A DNA stretch of 64,000 bases, from the NCBI RefSeq assembly GCF_018128285.1, contig NZ_CP072380.1, forward strand, positions 1,178,001-1,242,000, written 5' to 3'. This DNA is from Atopobium sp. oral taxon 416 (GTDB lineage Bacteria; Actinomycetota; Coriobacteriia; Coriobacteriales; Atopobiaceae). The position numbers and the translations under genes are program-made. Positions 36,078-43,988 of the stretch are shown here, piece after piece. Below the pieces are notes generated by a model. That model saw nothing but the letters and a program-made list of their open reading frames with translations, had not been told where the DNA came from and searched no databases. The stretch's first letter is position 1; every line of letters starts with the position of its first letter.

Positions 36078-36893
36078 ATGTCGCCTATTACGATATTACT
36101 TATTTTTATCGTGGCCTTCTTTGCAGGCATGGAAGGTATCTTGGATGAATGGGAATTCCATCAACCACTGATCGCCTGCACCCTGATCGGCCTCGTATCC
36201 GGGCACCTCGACGCCGGCATTATGCTGGGCGGCTCACTGCAGATGATCGCCCTTGGCTGGGCAAACATCGGCGCCGCAGTCGCACCTGATGCTGCACTCG
36301 CATCCGTCGCATCCGCAATCATCATGGTGATCGCACTGAACGGCGGTACCAATCAGCAGACCGCAATCACGACCTCCATTGCCGTGGCTGTGCCTCTGTC
36401 CGTCGCAGGCCTGTTCCTGACCATGATCGTCCGTACGATCGCGACCGCTATCGTCCACGCAATGGACGCCTGTGCGGAGCGCGACGATATGAACGGCATC
36501 GACCGTTGGCAGATCTTCGCTATCTGCCTGCAGGGCCTTCGTATCGCAATCCCGGCACTTGCCCTGTGCTTCATTCCTTCCGAGGCAGTCACCGCAGCAT
36601 TGGACGCAATGCCTGCTTGGCTGACCGGTGGTATGGCAGTCGGCGGCGGCATGGTCGCTGCAGTCGGCTACTGCATGGTTATCAACATGATGGCTACCAA
36701 AGAGGTCTGGCCGTTCTTTGCTCTGGGCTTCGTCCTTGCAGCACTGTCTGAGCTGACCCTGATCGCTCTCGGTATCATCGGCCTGTCCCTGGCGCTTATC
36801 TACCTGGGTCTCAAGCAGTATGCCAGGGAGCAGGGTGGCTCCGCAGCCGCAGGCTCCGGCGATCCACTCGGTGACATCCTGGACAACTACTAA
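36078..36893 (+). CDS. manY: PTS mannose-family transporter EIIC
   Basis: A 271-residue membrane subunit of the sugar channel. Opening SPITILLIFIVAFFAGMEG, then EWEFHQPLIACTLIGLVSGH and GIMLGGSLQMIALGWANIGA are the hallmark EIIC blocks; NGGTNQQTAITTSIAVAVPL follows. About seven to eight hydrophobic segments are visible. Start at 36078 by AAGGAGG, 11 bases after the IIAB stop. It works with IID in the membrane. Confidence 0.94.
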   Translation: MSPITILLIFIVAFFAGMEGILDEWEFHQPLIACTLIGLVSGHLDAGIMLGGSLQMIALGWANIGAAVAPDAALASVASAIIMVIALNGGTNQQTAITTSIAVAVPLSVAGLFLTMIVRTIATAIVHAMDACAERDDMNGIDRWQIFAICLQGLRIAIPALALCFIPSEAVTAALDAMPAWLTGGMAVGGGMVAAVGYCMVINMMATKEVWPFFALGFVLAALSELTLIALGIIGLSLALIYLGLKQYAREQGGSAAAGSGDPLGDILDNY

Positions 36894-36916
36894 GGGAAGA
36901 AGGAGTGTGAAAATCT

Positions 36917-37867
36917 ATGGCAGAAACAACTGATACCCAGCAGGCAAAGGATACCAACAAGATTAAGCTTTCGCTTAAGACCCGTCGTCAGGTATTCAAC
37001 CGCCACCAGTACCTGCAGGGCTCTTGGAACTACGAACGTATGCAGAACGGTGGTTGGTGCTACGCAATGATCCCGGCGATCAAAGCGCTCTACAAGGATC
37101 CTGAGGATCAGAAGGCAGCGCTGAAGCGCCACCTCGAGTTTTATAACACCCACCCGTACCTCTCCGCTCCTGTCATCGGCGTCACCCTCGCAATGGAGGA
37201 GGAGCGCGCTAACGGTGCTCCGATCGACGATGTCGCTATTCAGGGCGTTAAGGTCGGTATGATGGGACCTCTGGCCGGCGTCGGTGACCCAGTCTTCTGG
37301 TACACCGTTCGTCCTATTCTGGGCGCTCTCGGTGCATCGCTCGCACTGTCCGGCTCCATCATGGGCCCGATCCTGTTCTTCGTGCTCTGGAACGTCATTC
37401 GCCTGCTGTTCCTCTGGTACACGCAGGAGTTCGGTTATAACCTGGGCACTTCAATCACGAAGGATCTCTCGGGCGGTATGCTCGGTCGTATCACTGAAGG
37501 TGCTTCCATCCTCGGTATGTTCATCATCGGTGCCCTGGTCGAGCGTTGGGTTACCATCAACTTCACCCCGGTCGTCGCGCAGATCCCGCAGTCCGCAGGC
37601 GCCTACATCGATTGGAATACGCTTCCTGCCGGAGCTGAAGGTATCAAGCAGGCGCTCACTATGTATGATTCCATCGGATCCACGGCACTGTCTCCGGTTA
37701 GAACCGTCACTCTGCAGCAGAACCTCGATCAGTTGATCCCGGGCCTTGCTGCAGTTGGCCTGACGCTTCTGTGCTGCCAGTTGCTGAAGAAGAAGGTTTC
37801 TCCGATCGTTATCATCCTCTGCCTCTTCGGCGTTGGTGTTCTCGGTCGTTTCTTCGGATTCATGTAA
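36917..37867 (+). CDS. manZ: PTS mannose-family transporter EIID
   Basis: A 316-residue membrane subunit. The soluble N-terminal region has VFNRHQYLQGSWNYERMQNG and GWCYAMIPAIKALYKDP, then HLEFYNTHPYLSAPVIGVTL and GMMGPLAGVGDPVFWYTVRP, all standard EIID blocks; hydrophobic segments follow to the C-terminus. It lies 23 bases after IIC with its own AGGAG site. Proteins of this family also serve as receptors for class II bacteriocins in other bacteria. Confidence 0.94.
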   Translation: MAETTDTQQAKDTNKIKLSLKTRRQVFNRHQYLQGSWNYERMQNGGWCYAMIPAIKALYKDPEDQKAALKRHLEFYNTHPYLSAPVIGVTLAMEEERANGAPIDDVAIQGVKVGMMGPLAGVGDPVFWYTVRPILGALGASLALSGSIMGPILFFVLWNVIRLLFLWYTQEFGYNLGTSITKDLSGGMLGRITEGASILGMFIIGALVERWVTINFTPVVAQIPQSAGAYIDWNTLPAGAEGIKQALTMYDSIGSTALSPVRTVTLQQNLDQLIPGLAAVGLTLLCCQLLKKKVSPIVIILCLFGVGVLGRFFGFM

Positions 37868-37893
37868 GCGAATCAGATCGGCACATTGAGTAC

Positions 37894-37931
37894 AATAAGG
37901 TCGTGTCCCAGGCGGGGCGCGGCCTTATTTT
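37894..37931 (+). terminator. Terminator hairpin between EIID and the ManO homologue
   Basis: AATAAGGTCG and CGGCCTTATT pair over 10 bp (one G-T pair), followed by TTTT. It ends only 23 bases before the ManO start and would reduce its expression relative to the transporter genes, or be bypassed in part. Confidence 0.65.
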
Positions 37932-37953
37932 CGATATGAAAGTGTTTGTAAGC

Positions 37954-38367
37954 ATGGCAGAATCACAGAACTCAGAGGTGGACTACGCCTGCAAGGCGAC
38001 TTCGATGATGGGGTTGTCGACCTATGGGGACATCATGGTGGGCGACAGAGCCCTCGAGTTTTACAACGAGCGTAACCCGGAGGACTTTATCCAGATCCCC
38101 TGGGATCAGATCGACTACATCTCCGCTTCGGTCATCTTTAAGAAGCATATTTCCCGCTGGGCGGTGTTCACGAAAGAGAACGGCCACTACACCTTCTCGA
38201 CGCGGGACAACAAAGCGACCCTGCGGGCAATCCGTGAGCACTTTGACGCTAACAAGATGCTCAGATCCCCAAGTTTCTTCGACGTGGTGAAGGAAGGCCT
38301 CATCTTTATCATCCAAGCCATCTCAAAGCCGTTTAGGCACACAAAGCAGGATTCCCAGCAGGATTGA
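37954..38367 (+). CDS. manO: ManO-like PTS accessory protein (DUF956)
   Basis: A 137-residue protein of the DUF956/ManO family that closes many mannose PTS operons. The family pattern is clear: MAESQNSEVDYACKATSMMG, then DIMVGDRALEFYNERNPEDF, IQIPWDQIDYISASVIFKK, YTFSTRDNKATLRAIREHF and LRSPSFFDVVKEG. ManO is described as a regulator or accessory of the man operon in lactic acid bacteria; its mechanism is not established. I choose the ATG at 37954 because the family begins there; ATG 37936 is possible and neither has a good ribosome-binding site. Confidence 0.88.
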   Translation: MAESQNSEVDYACKATSMMGLSTYGDIMVGDRALEFYNERNPEDFIQIPWDQIDYISASVIFKKHISRWAVFTKENGHYTFSTRDNKATLRAIREHFDANKMLRSPSFFDVVKEGLIFIIQAISKPFRHTKQDSQQD

Positions 38368-38450
38368 TATTTCGGAGAATGTAAATCCGATATTCAACTT
38401 GCCTTAAGCTATGTGCTCAGTCTCCACTATTTTGCATAACGCGGAGGAAA

Positions 38451-38484
38451 CCTTCGTCTTTTGATAAAGATGAGGGCTGTATTT
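38451..38484 (+). terminator. Terminator after the PTS operon
   Basis: CCTTCGTCTTT and AAAGATGAGGG form an 11-bp stem (two G-T pairs) with a 4-base loop, followed by CTGTATTTT. It closes the PTS-manO transcript. Confidence 0.6.
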
Positions 38485-38614
38485 TAGATAACTGACATGG
38501 TGTCAATCACGAGAAGATAAGGTCGTGATCTGACAGTCAAGTAAATGAGGGCCGGTTCAGGCTGTCCTGACAGTCCAGGTGATACAATTCCACATGTCAA
38601 ATGGAGAATGTGCT

Positions 38615-38667
38615 CTGGAGGCCACCCGGCTCTGTGTTTGGCGACGGTTTTGCCGGGTGGCCTCCAG
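38615..38667. repeat. Perfect 16-bp inverted repeat with 21-base loop
   Basis: CTGGAGGCCACCCGGC at 38615-38630 is matched exactly by its reverse complement at 38652-38667. Outside the arms ATTCCAC (about 38587-38593) and GTGGAAT (about 38674-38680) are also complementary. No T run follows. It precedes an IS1595-type fragment and may be part of a mobile-element end or a relic regulatory hairpin. The interval 38485-38690 has no gene. Confidence 0.7.
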
Positions 38668-38690
38668 GGCGAAGTGGAATCGTCAGGATC

Positions 38691-39037
38691 ATGGTACGGG
38701 AGAATCCCTCCTGTACCCGCATCGTAGAGGCCGAAGAGCAAAAGATTCGCCAGCTGGAGAAGGCCACAGCCGGTCGCTGCTGCCGTAAGCAGACGGGCTT
38801 CGCCACCTTCGCCGAGGCCACATCCCTGCTGCCTGTCATGCGGGTCCGCGTACACCAAGCGCGATAGCCTCGCGCCGAGCGGCGCACAGAGATTGAGAGT
38901 GCCTTGGCTGTGGGCGCAGATACAGCTCGCTTACAGGGACCGTCTTCGAGCATGCCCGCTACGGGCTGTCGAAATGGGTTCCGTCAATAGTCTTTCGCAC
39001 TTTCTCCAGCCGCTGCCCCGCCCCGGTCGTCGAAGCT
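38691..39037 (+). pseudogene. IS1595-family transposase N-terminal fragment
   Basis: One frame opens MVRENPSCTRIVEAEEQKIR. After frame changes, 38899-39035 reads CLGCGRRYSSLTGTVFEHAR then YGLSKWVPSIVF, the zinc-ribbon end and TGTVFE-x-x-x-x-L-x-KW block typical of IS1595 transposases. The catalytic domain is missing because an IS256 fragment in the opposite strand begins immediately after. It is not the missing front half of the fragment at the window start, which lies far away. Confidence 0.6.
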
Positions 39038-39039
39038 AG

Positions 39040-39228
39040 CCTTTCTGCTGGCTCTTGAGCACCTCCCTGTCGTCCCATCCGTCCAGCAGGCCGGTGTCGA
39101 GGTAGTGTCTGGAGCCCTAGCCGCCCTCGGCTACGTACTTGCACCGGGCGGCCGCCAGCATCACGGCGGCATCCCCGGCGGGGAAGCTGCCCACGGCGTC
39201 GGTGCGCCTCTTGATTGAGCCCTGTCAA
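39040..39228 (-). pseudogene. IS256-family transposase C-terminal fragment
   Basis: On the minus strand one frame reads SIKRRTDAVGSFPAGDAAVM, LAAARCKYVAEGG, stop, GSRHYLDTGLLDGWDDREVL. This is the end of a mutator-type transposase (E-x-KRRTxVVGxFPxxxAxxRLxGAxL, then W...RRY), with TAG in place of the usual Trp codon. The upstream part is cut off exactly where the IS3 element begins, so the IS3 probably inserted into this older IS256 copy. Confidence 0.62.
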
Positions 39229-39256
39229 TATAATGGACAGAGAAATCTCAGATTTT

Positions 39257-40170
39257 TTATGTGGTCTGCATCACCTTTGGATCGTATGCAAGGCCTCTCT
39301 CGAAACGCTCGAAGAACTCCTGCATCACCTCTGCCGGTACGCGATCTCCTATGGACTTATGCGGGCGGAAGCGGTTGTAGTACGACTCGATTAAACTCGT
39401 GTGCCTTGTGCTTGGTCGTGGATGCATCTAAGAGGCGCTTATGGTAGTACCATTCGTTCTTGAGCGTGGCGAAAAACGATTCGGCGAGCGCATTGTCGTG
39501 GCAGCTTCCGGTTCTCCCCACGGAGAGCCTCACGTCGTGTGCAGCTGAGCAGGCGGCCAGCTTTGAGCTTATGTACTGGCTGCCTGGGCTGCTTAGAATA
39601 TGGCCCCTTTGGCCACGTATCCGCGCGAATATGCCATCTTCAGGGCAAAGACGACAAGGCCTGCCCTCATGTTGTCCTGTATGCTTCAGCCCACCACCAT
39701 GTGTGTGCACAGATCGTGTGCGACGGTAAGATATATAAAGCCTGCCGTGGTCCTGCGATAGGTTATATCGCCCACGAGCTTGGCTGTCGGAACGGGACAC
39801 GAAAAGCCGCGCCGGGTGAGGTCGGGACACTCGGGGGTATCAGGTGCGGGCAGCGTCGTCCTCTTCGAGGCATTGGATCAGATGCCGCAGATGCCCAAGC
39901 TTAGCCATGCACCTGCGCACGCGGTAGCGAGTCGTGCCTGTAAATTTTGCGTAACTTTGGGTCTCCTGTGAGCTTGGTCCATACCTTGCGGAAGCTAAAG
40001 CGCCTGTCGCTTTCCTCCCATATCTAGATGATGGCTTCCTTGATAGGACCCCACGGGTCCTCGCCGCCTTTGGCCTTGAGCCATCGGTAGAAGTGAGCCC
40101 TGCTCACCCCCAACACGCGCGCCATCATCGAGACGCTGTAGGTTGCCCTCTTTGCCAGCATGAGCTAAAA
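39257..40170 (-). pseudogene. IS3-family transposase orfB (DDE), frameshifted
   Basis: Minus-strand pieces in order: YSVSMMARVLGVSRAHFYRW (HTH_21), IKEAII, a stop, IWEESDRRFSFRKVWTKL; then SPGSQYISSKLA and VRLSVGRTGSCHDNALAESF with FATLKNEWYYHKRLL (third catalytic region); then ESYYNRFRPHKSIGDRVPAE to VMQTT. At least three frame changes and one stop show it is dead. The SVGRTGSCHDNALAESFF...E core is unmistakably IS3 family. Confidence 0.85.
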
Positions 40171-40219
40171 CCTGTCCTTCAACAGAGGCTTCCGGCGAAG
40201 AAGGCTGCCTCTTTTTTTA

Positions 40220-41626
40220 GGCTCTTCGCTGTTTCTAGTGGGTAGCGCATGCGAGCTTCTTCTGGGCCGTGAAGTCCAGACGGCCTAGCCTGAGGAAGAT
40301 CATCGTCTTGAAGTAGTCGATGCTCCTGAAGCCCCTGGCAGCGCTGCGGACTGACTGCACGACGGAGTTGAGGCCTTCCAGGAACGAGTTGGTAGAACCT
40401 CTCTTCCACCAGTTCAGGATCCCCTCCCGCTCCTTCCTGAGGGTCCTCGCCACGCTCTTCATCTCGGCCACGGCAGAGTGCATCATCCACGAGCAGAGGC
40501 GCTCTGGGGCCCTGCCTGCCGATTTTCTGTCTGCGCATGAGTAGACGTCCTGCAGCGCCTCTCCCATCTGGCAGGCGCGTGCCTCCCTGAGATGGGTCTT
40601 CGCAGGGTCGAGCTCTTCCCTCTTCGCGAGCTGGCGCTTTGTGAGGCTCTCCCTCCTCTTGAGCCATACGTACTTCGTCCCTGCGAGCTGCCGGCGCTTC
40701 TCCGCCGACTCGCGCCTCTCTTGGCACCTCACAGGGTCTGTCGCCCTCATCAGGAGCTGCACCACATGGAAGCTATCCACGCTCTGTGTGGCCTGGGGCA
40801 TCTTGGCGCCGCCCCCCAGCGAGTATGCCTTAAAGCCATGTCGCGCGTGACCTCTAAGACCTTCGTGCGGTCCCCTCCTGTGCTCCTTAAGCTCGCTGCA
40901 GAGCCTGCCTAAGGCGCCCTTGTCCCTGCCTTGCGTGATGGCTATGGCACGCTGACAGTCGAGGTTGGCCATGATGCTGATGTAGCTCTGGCCGCGCCTT
41001 TTGGCGGTGTCGGCTATGCCCACACGCACGACATCCGAGTAGTCGGCGGCATCCCTCGCCTCGTCGACGGCCTTGCCCAGCAGCCTCCATATGCGTGTGG
41101 GCTGTATCATGCACCAGATGCGCTATTGCCGTCACGGTCATTCCCGAGAGCGCCATCACTTATCACCTGCGCCTCAAAGAGCGCTGTGAAGTGCGTCTTC
41201 GGCCGCACCTTTCAGGGTATCCTTGTGGCATGCACGCCGTCTTTGGGGCAGTCGGCCCTAGGCAGCGCGCAGTGCACGATGGTCTCGTATTGCCAGATGT
41301 CGAGGTGTCTCCAGGTCCTCTCGCGCGTGTCGTAGGTGCCGCACTTCCTGTGGCAGACGGGGCACTCGAGCGCCTGGCCCCTCCTGTGCGCGACCCTCAC
41401 ATGGAGCTCGTCTTGCGCTTCCTCGCGCTCCTTAAACCAGATGCCCGTGACCTCCCACTCGTCGCTGAGTCCCATCGACCTCTTAAAGAGCCTTGCTAGC
41501 ATCCCTGCCTGAATATCCATATCGCACCTTAAGAACGCAGCCTCCTGTCGGGGAAAATCCTACCGTTCAAAGACCACGTCCTCAAGGGGATGCAGATATG
41601 CTACCCACCATAAGTAGCGAAGAGCC
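40220..41626 (-). mobile_element. ISL3-family insertion sequence inside the IS3 orfA
   Basis: GGCTCTTCGCT at 40220-40230 and its complement AGCGAAGAGCC at 41616-41626 are perfect 11-bp terminal inverted repeats of ISL3 type (GGCTCTT...). The flanks are TTTTTTTA (40212-40219) and TTTTTTAG (41627-41634), an A/T-tract duplication of 7-8 bp as expected for ISL3. Joining the flanks rebuilds the reading frame ENEFLKKEAAFFAGSLC of IS3 orfA. The element is 1407 bp. Confidence 0.85.
40235..41520 (-). pseudogene. ISL3-family transposase, frameshifted
   Basis: The N-terminal 102 residues carry the ISL3 zinc-binding region and its neighbour: CPVCHRKCGTYDTRERTWRH, LDIWQYE and the stop after VHATRIP. After frame changes the DDE part continues: TRIWRLLGKAVDEARDAADY, VVRVGIADTAKRRGQSYISI, SVDSFHVVQLLMRATDPVR, and GSTNSFLEGLNSVVQSVRSA to the C-terminus. 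The IxxTxxKRGQxY and D-x-FHVV blocks are diagnostic. A stop at 41212 and at least one further frameshift make it inactive. Confidence 0.85.
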
Positions 41627-41633
41627 TTTTTTA

Positions 41634-41939
41634 GGAATTCGTTTTCGCTCTCGAGCTCGTGTATGCGCCTGTTGGCCCTGTCGAGCTCCTTGTGCTCCTC
41701 GGTCCTTGCCTGGGTCACCCTTTTGGTCTTTGAGTGCTTGATGATCCAGTCGTTTAAGGTCTTGTCGTTGACCTCAAGCTTCGCGGCGCATCCTCTGATG
41801 CCTCTTCTTAGGGTTGGCCTTACGTGCCTTCCTGTAGTACTCGATGGCCTCAAGGCAATACTTCTTCAGTGTAGTGCCTGGGTGTTTCCGGCTTCGTGCG
41901 GGACTTTGCCTTCTCTATCTCGCTTGCGCTTACCGACAT
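41634..41939 (-). pseudogene. IS3-family orfA, interrupted by ISL3
   Basis: Begins MSVSASEIEKAKSRT and, after a frame change, continues CLEAIEYYRKARKANPKKRH and then AAKLEVNDKTLNDWIIKHSK with ELESENEFLKKA. This is the helix-turn-helix and leucine-zipper layout of IS3 orfA. The last codons (KKEAAFFAGSLC, stop) lie across the ISL3 insertion at 40179-40219. Two internal frame changes are independent of the insertion. Confidence 0.75.
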
Positions 41940-41981
41940 CTCATCTCTCCAATCTGCTGGTGTTGGTAGGTGGACATCTAG

Positions 41982-43323
41982 GGAAACGATGATTAATGCC
42001 CCATAACGTGTTAAAGGGGACCGACCACACGGCTTTTCTAGGCCGGAATGTAGGAAAAGCAGGGAAGGATGCTCATCCAGCACGTGCAGGAGCCGCTATC
42101 CTTACATTTGTCCTGCCCCATGCACCGCAAGAAGGCTCCAAGATAGATCAAGCGACGCTGGGAGCCGGGAGGTGCAGCCTGCCGGCAAAAGATGCACATG
42201 GTAAGGTTTGCAAGGGCGAGAAAGACTTGAGTGTGCAGGCATCTTCTCTATCCTTCTGTAGCGCTTCCTTAAGGGGTCGAAGCGCCGCTTCACGATAAGG
42301 AAGGGATGCTTCTGCCTTTGAGCGGCCGGATGCCTTCCTGGACTCGATACCCTTCTCGGACAAGAGTGCACAGGCAAGGCCCTCTGTAGTCGAAGGCTTC
42401 CTTGCGACACTTTAGCGCATAGATGAGAGGTGTGGGTCTTTATGCGTCCTTAAGGGCGCTTCGCTATACCTATATAGCCTAAAGTCTGCGCAGCAGAACC
42501 TGTCATCTTCCCTTACGAGTGCATGTGCCACAGGATATGTCAGATACATTCTAAGCGATCGTCTCCACACCATGCACAAGGACACCTGCGGCATCCACGC
42601 CGATATGCGCCTTGTATCAGATACGCCAGGATCCCCCTTTCTTGGACTGGTGCGCTTTAAGGGTCGCGCGTGTGATCCTTGTTCTTCGTTAAGCTTTAAG
42701 GCCCAGGTGAAGGTCACATCCACCATGGAGCCGCCCCGCACCGTGATCCCTGCCTTTTCAAGCTTCTAAGTCCGGGTCGTGAAGCACAAGCTTTGCCGAA
42801 CTCCTCTCGCTTTAAGGCTATGGCGCCTCTTCGCAAGTGTCGTCGCATCTGGTACCTGCTCAGACATGAGGTCTGCGTGCACAGAAGCGCCACCAGGAGT
42901 GACAATCCAGGATAGCATCCTTAGGTTTCCTCATCTTAAGAGAGCAAACATTACCTAAAGCAGGATAATCCTAAGCATCGTCTTTGCAGCGCGCACATGC
43001 CTGCCACGCGCCTGTCAGTGGTAGCTGGTATCTACCAGTGCAATCCAGCTATCCCACACAACGATTGCATCCATTTGCTCCAGGTGTGCCTCTCGCCTGG
43101 TCTTTCTCCTCAGACCTTAGGATGTAAGGTCCTAAAAGCTCATCTATCTGTCCATATCTGCCTTTTGGATATGCTGGAATGTGTGGATGTAGCTATACCA
43201 TATCCAGAAGACAGATAGGCATCTATGTGGGTATGGGCACTGCGTGGTTCGAGACATTTTGAGCCGATGTCATACAGTGTGTGGTCCCACTGACCTCATC
43301 GAGGCGAATTAATCATCGTTTCC
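41982..43323 (-). mobile_element. IS5-family insertion sequence with intact ends
   Basis: GGAAACGATGATTAAT at 41982-41997 and its exact reverse complement at 43308-43323 are 16-bp terminal inverted repeats. Both are flanked outside by CTAG (41978-41981 and 43324-43327), a 4-bp target duplication of the C-W-A-R kind known for the IS5 group. The element is 1342 bp. It separates the IS3 end from the RloB gene. The region 42950-43307 inside it contains no recognisable coding sequence. Confidence 0.85.
42110..42910 (-). pseudogene. IS5-family transposase, heavily decayed
   Basis: Fragments in several minus-strand frames fit an IS5-type DDE transposase: GGSMVDVTFTWALKLNEEQG (first catalytic Asp region), AHALVREDDRFCCADFRLYR (second Asp region), then IESRKASGRSKAEASLPYRE in one frame and HPFLIVKRRFDPLRKRYRRI in another (the KAxxRAKVEHPFRxxKxxFG...RYRG block). 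Four or more frame changes are needed. The perfect element ends show that decay is in the gene only. Confidence 0.68.
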
Positions 43324-43376
43324 CTAGAATGACGCGACAACTTCCTGAGACATTACGATGATTAGGGTCTTCCCAA

Positions 43377-43988
43377 TCACCAGTTCGATAGCTCAAGTAT
43401 GCGTTTAGATAGCTCCTGAACTGTGAAGAACGGTCTCTTTGTTGAGCGGCTCCGAATGTCAGAGTTTGTGATTGCGGTCTTGACAATCTTTGGAGTGTTA
43501 TCGATCGCTTTTGCCATCCAGGTGAGGTCCGACTTCGTTTCGTCGCAGTAGTCCCCCTCGCCTCCGTATTGATTTCGATAGTGGGTAAGCTGGCGGAACA
43601 CGTCCGCTCTGTCAACGGAGCCGGACTGCACGAAATGCTGAAGCAGGTACATCTCGAACTGGGGGGCGGAGAAGGCCAGCCGGACTTCAAGCGATTCCGC
43701 GTAGTGCTCTAGCTTAGAATAGCTGCAGGACATTTGGTCTTCATCACATACGGCCCAGCACTCCACCTCCTCCTCTGGTCGCTCCAACTCCTTACACAGT
43801 TCGCCCCGCTGGGTGACGGCATTGTCGATGAGAGCCAGATGCTGTCCCTGCTGACCATAGACAACGACTTTGACGAATCGTGGGGATCGAAAAATGTCGC
43901 TGAGAATGTCGAAGTACGCCTTCTCGGTCTTTCCCTCACAGACAATTAGTAGGATGCGCGGCAACCTCCGCCGCTTCTTCGGCGTCAT
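43377..43988 (-). CDS. RloB/AbiLii-like TOPRIM-type defence protein
   Basis: A 203-residue protein of the RloB family. Near the start, LLIVCEGKTEKAYFDIL has the conserved CEGxTEKxYF with Glu18; WAVCDEDQ carries the acidic triplet (residues 82-84); and FSAPQFEMYLLQHF matches the family block xNPxFExWLLxHF. These are the TOPRIM-like acidic residues expected for a nuclease. It starts directly after the stop of the upstream ATPase gene and forms a two-gene operon like RloA-RloB and the AbiL abortive-infection pair. Function as phage defence is inferred. Its 3-prime end is only about 50 bases from an IS5 end but is complete. Confidence 0.85.
   Translation of the reverse strand: MTPKKRRRLPRILLIVCEGKTEKAYFDILSDIFRSPRFVKVVVYGQQGQHLALIDNAVTQRGELCKELERPEEEVECWAVCDEDQMSCSYSKLEHYAESLEVRLAFSAPQFEMYLLQHFVQSGSVDRADVFRQLTHYRNQYGGEGDYCDETKSDLTWMAKAIDNTPKIVKTAITNSDIRSRSTKRPFFTVQELSKRILELSNW

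Larger units (their letters stand above)
39223..41976 (-). mobile_element. IS3-family element (degenerate) carrying an inserted ISL3 element
   Basis: An IS3-type element read leftward: orfA starts at 41939, orfB ends at 39257. Its orfB-side end reads TGTCAATATAATGGAC, which resembles the start of the second IS3 copy at 46142 (TGTCAATATTTCGGAC). The orfA-side end reaches about 41976, where an IS5 element abuts it. An ISL3 element sits inside orfA. Removing it restores the orfA end, so the IS3 was already present when the ISL3 arrived. Element ends are less certain than the gene content. Confidence 0.7.

Noticed and set aside
35080-38367. Sigma-54/LevR-type control of the mannose PTS
   Set aside because: No LevR-like activator gene or minus-24/minus-12 element was seen; actinobacteria generally lack sigma-54.
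38484-38858. A 124-codon minus-strand frame between PTS and IS remnants
   Set aside because: It reads through the long palindrome and through an IS1595 fragment on the other strand, with no motif of its own.
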